Origin: an uncultured Treponema sp.
Lineage (GTDB): Bacteria; Spirochaetota; Spirochaetia; Treponematales; Treponemataceae
DNA: 6,647 nt
Assembly: GCA_937901865.1 (NCBI GenBank)
Contig: CALDID010000106.1
Coordinates: 1 to 6,647 of the forward strand
Reading direction: 5' to 3'
Below the pieces are notes generated by a model. That model saw nothing but the letters and a program-made list of their open reading frames with translations. It had not been told where the DNA came from and made no database searches. The position numbers and the translations under genes are program-made. Below, piece after piece: positions 5,511 to 6,647 of the stretch; the stretch's first letter is position 1, and every line of letters begins with the position of its first letter.

Positions 5511-6509
5511 ATGGAAACGACAACGAAATTGTTTGATGATATAGTAGCTGCGGAACTTCGAGAGCAATATGATACACAATGCAAGCTGTTGCTCTCGGAA
5601 AAACCTATTCTTGCAAGAATAATGAAAGAATGTGTGGAAGAGTATAAGAATTATACAGTTGAGCAAATAGAAAACTGTATTGAGGGAAAGCCTGATATTA
5701 GCAGCGTTTGTGTGTATCCAAACGGAAAAATAGTTAAGGGGCAAAATACTGAAGATAAATCGATTGCAGAAGGCAATGTGTATTATGACATAAAGTTTTC
5801 TGCAACCGTTCCGCAAAACGAAGGGCACATAGAGCTTATTATTAACGTTGAAGCACAAAACAAATATAATCCTGGCTATCCGTTGATAAAGCGAGGGATA
5901 TATTATGCTTCAAGGCTGATTTCTTCACAATTTGGAAGCGAAATTGAAAAAGAAGATTATGCACACATAAAAAAAGTGTATTCGATTTGGATATGTATGA
6001 ATCCGCCTAAAAGAGTGAGAAATACAATAGTAGAATTCAACATAGGGCAGAACATAAAAGTAGGAAGTGAAAAGAAAGAAGATATAGAAAAATCATTTGA
6101 AAAAAATGATTATGATTTGATGTCGATAATCTTTGTGAATTTAGACAAACAAGAAGCAGGCGCGAGTAATTTGCTAGAACTGTTGACATTGATTTTTCAC
6201 GGAGAGATGAAAGCGATAGAAAAATGTAAGACATTAGAAGCAAAGTTCGGCTTGGAAATGTATCAAGAGATTTCACAGGAGGTGGCAAATATGTGCGATT
6301 TAAGTTACGGAGTTTGGGAAAAAGGCATAGAAGAAGGCAAACTTCTTGGAATATCACAGGGAATTGCTCAAGGGATATCACAGGGAATTGCTCAAGGGAA
6401 AAAGCAAAAGGCACTTGAAACAGCTCATATTCTAAAGCTCTCTCATATCGATACGGCACTCATCGCAAAATCAACGGGATTAAGCGAAGAGGAAATTGCT
6501 CTGCTATAG
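5511..6509 (+). CDS. Rpn-like PD-(D/E)XK nuclease family putative transposase, copy 1
   Basis: The 332-residue protein belongs by motif to the Rpn / PD-(D/E)XK nuclease 'putative transposase' group. Visible are D93 in YYDIKFSA, the E114-x-Q116 pair in NVEAQ, and a following KRGIYYASRL block (about 127-136) typical of the nuclease core. The variable C-terminal part carries a Gly/Gln repeat, ISQGIAQG twice (about 281-296), then a short helical tail ending LSEEEIALL. Characterised Rpn proteins are DNA endonucleases that promote recA-independent recombination; true transposition is doubtful, and no terminal inverted repeats are visible. The ATG at 5511 is supported by the conserved start of the second copy and by the promoter. 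It diverges from the unknown gene at 3365-5323 and is followed after 5 bp by a near-identical copy. A perfect internal ribosome site makes a nested product likely. The active-site lysine is not certain: the protein has E-x-Q. Confidence 0.85.
   Translation: METTTKLFDDIVAAELREQYDTQCKLLLSEKPILARIMKECVEEYKNYTVEQIENCIEGKPDISSVCVYPNGKIVKGQNTEDKSIAEGNVYYDIKFSATVPQNEGHIELIINVEAQNKYNPGYPLIKRGIYYASRLISSQFGSEIEKEDYAHIKKVYSIWICMNPPKRVRNTIVEFNIGQNIKVGSEKKEDIEKSFEKNDYDLMSIIFVNLDKQEAGASNLLELLTLIFHGEMKAIEKCKTLEAKFGLEMYQEISQEVANMCDLSYGVWEKGIEEGKLLGISQGIAQGISQGIAQGKKQKALETAHILKLSHIDTALIAKSTGLSEEEIALL
6183..6211 (+). promoter_or_regulatory. Weak candidate internal promoter for the nested ORF
   Basis: A perfect -35 hexamer TTGACA (6183-6188) is followed after 17 nt by GATGAA (6206-6211), a poor -10 with only half the consensus bases. 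It lies about 80 nt upstream of the internal start at 6291. A separate internal promoter is reported for some E. coli rpn genes, but the -10 here makes this only a possibility. Confidence 0.2.
6277..6282 (+). promoter_or_regulatory. Perfect internal Shine-Dalgarno
   Basis: AGGAGG, continuing as AGGAGGTG, lies 8 nt before the in-frame ATG at 6291. It is the strongest ribosome binding site in the window and sits inside a coding region, while the full-length gene has none. Confidence 0.65.
6291..6509 (+). CDS. Candidate nested in-frame ORF (RpnS-like C-terminal protein)
   Basis: Translation from the internal ATG (Met261 of the full-length protein) would give a 72-residue product, MCDLSYGVWEKG onward, ending at the same TAG. 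It contains the Gly/Gln repeat and the C-terminal helical tail but none of the nuclease motifs. In E. coli, internal initiation within rpn genes has been reported to yield small C-terminal RpnS proteins that block the toxic full-length nuclease. What is seen here is the position, frame and perfect ribosome site. The antitoxin role is inferred by analogy, and the C-terminal segment is not shown to be homologous to RpnS. If initiation occurs, the small product could greatly exceed the full-length one, whose mRNA is predicted to be leaderless. Confidence 0.4.
   Translation: MCDLSYGVWEKGIEEGKLLGISQGIAQGISQGIAQGKKQKALETAHILKLSHIDTALIAKSTGLSEEEIALL
6351..6398 (+). repeat. Perfect 24-bp tandem repeat, two copies
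   Basis: The segments 6351-6374 and 6375-6398 are identical and each encodes ISQGIAQG in frame. Because 24 is a multiple of three, gain or loss of a unit keeps the reading frame and changes the length of the C-terminal helix by eight residues. The repeat lies in both the full-length and the nested product. Confidence 0.97.
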
Positions 6510-6514
6510 GCGGT

Positions 6515-6647
6515 ATGGAAATGACGACGAAATTGTTTGATGATATGGTAGCTGCGGAACTTCGAGAGCAATATGATACACAATGCAAGTTATTGCTCTC
6601 GGAAAAACCTATTCTTGCAAGAATAATGAAAGAATGTGTGGAAGAGT
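6515..6647 (+). CDS. Rpn-like PD-(D/E)XK protein, copy 2, cut by window end
   Basis: A second copy starts 5 bp after the stop of the first, MEMTTKLFDDMV onward, and runs off the window after 44 codons. Aligned without gaps to 5511-5643 it differs at 5 of 133 bases, giving two amino-acid changes (T3M, I11M); the other changes are silent. The homology begins a few bases upstream, at ATAGGCG (6506-6512 against 5502-5508), so the duplication unit is 1004 bp. The perfect TATAAT of copy 1 is not retained: the same position reads CTATAG then G. No ribosome site precedes it, so copy 2 probably depends on the copy 1 transcript. A Met at 6521 is an alternative start. Whether the copy is full length cannot be seen. 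Confidence 0.85.
   Translation, partial: MEMTTKLFDDMVAAELREQYDTQCKLLLSEKPILARIMKECVEE

Larger units (their letters stand above)
5502..6647 (+). repeat. 1004-bp direct tandem duplication, second unit incomplete
   Basis: Unit 1 spans 5502-6505 and unit 2 starts at 6506. The matching begins at ATAGGCG, which in unit 1 overlaps the end of the -10 box and in unit 2 contains the TAG stop of copy 1. Identity in the visible overlap (6506-6647) is about 96%. Upstream of the two boundaries the sequences differ, which marks the left duplication junction. Confidence 0.85.

Noticed and set aside
6201..6209. Another internal start in the Rpn-like gene (GGAGAG next to ATG at 6207)
   Set aside because: The purine stretch lies too close to the ATG for productive pairing; the site at 6277/6291 is far better.
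5502..6509. Insertion sequence with terminal inverted repeats
   Set aside because: The family is labelled putative transposase, but I see no terminal inverted repeats or target-site duplication; the arrangement is a direct tandem duplication.

Overview
The window reads like a bacterial chromosome of moderate-to-low GC with short intergenic gaps and intrinsic terminators. It holds a tRNA tail, two carbohydrate-active enzyme genes, one large unrecognised gene on the opposite strand, and the start of a tandem array of Rpn/PD-(D/E)XK 'putative transposase' genes. A host-associated or saccharolytic Treponema-like spirochaete fits. The basis is that the last family is known as an expanded paralogous family in Treponema and relatives, and that plant-polysaccharide genes occur in gut and oral treponemes. 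This assignment is an inference; Firmicutes with the same families are not excluded.

Layout: (1) 1-91, the 3' part of a CAT-anticodon tRNA and its terminator. (2) 259-1614 (+), a signal-less GH28 polygalacturonase with all catalytic motifs, closed by its own terminator. (3) 1731-3221 (+), a GH39 beta-xylosidase (XynB-like) with both catalytic glutamates, ending at a hairpin that can terminate transcription from either side. (4) 3277-3364, a short intergenic block of about 19-nt degenerate repeats and small dyads. (5) 3365-5323 (-), an unrecognised 652-residue protein with one hydrophobic stretch and a Lys/Glu-rich linker. (6) 5324-5510, a divergent promoter region. (7) 5511-6509 (+), an Rpn-like PD-(D/E)XK protein, followed 5 bp later by a second, nearly identical copy cut off by the window end.

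The two glycosidases lack export signals, so they probably act in the cytoplasm on imported pectin- and xylan-derived oligosaccharides. They have separate promoters and terminators, so they are neighbours rather than a strict operon.

The most interesting region is 5475-6647. The full-length Rpn-like gene has a near-consensus promoter whose -10 box lies only 7 bp before the ATG, predicting a leaderless mRNA with no Shine-Dalgarno. Inside the same gene a perfect AGGAGG sits 8 nt before an in-frame ATG, predicting a 72-residue C-terminal product that contains a perfect 24-bp tandem repeat. This matches the gene-within-a-gene toxin/antitoxin layout reported for E. coli Rpn proteins, here in a tandemly duplicated locus.
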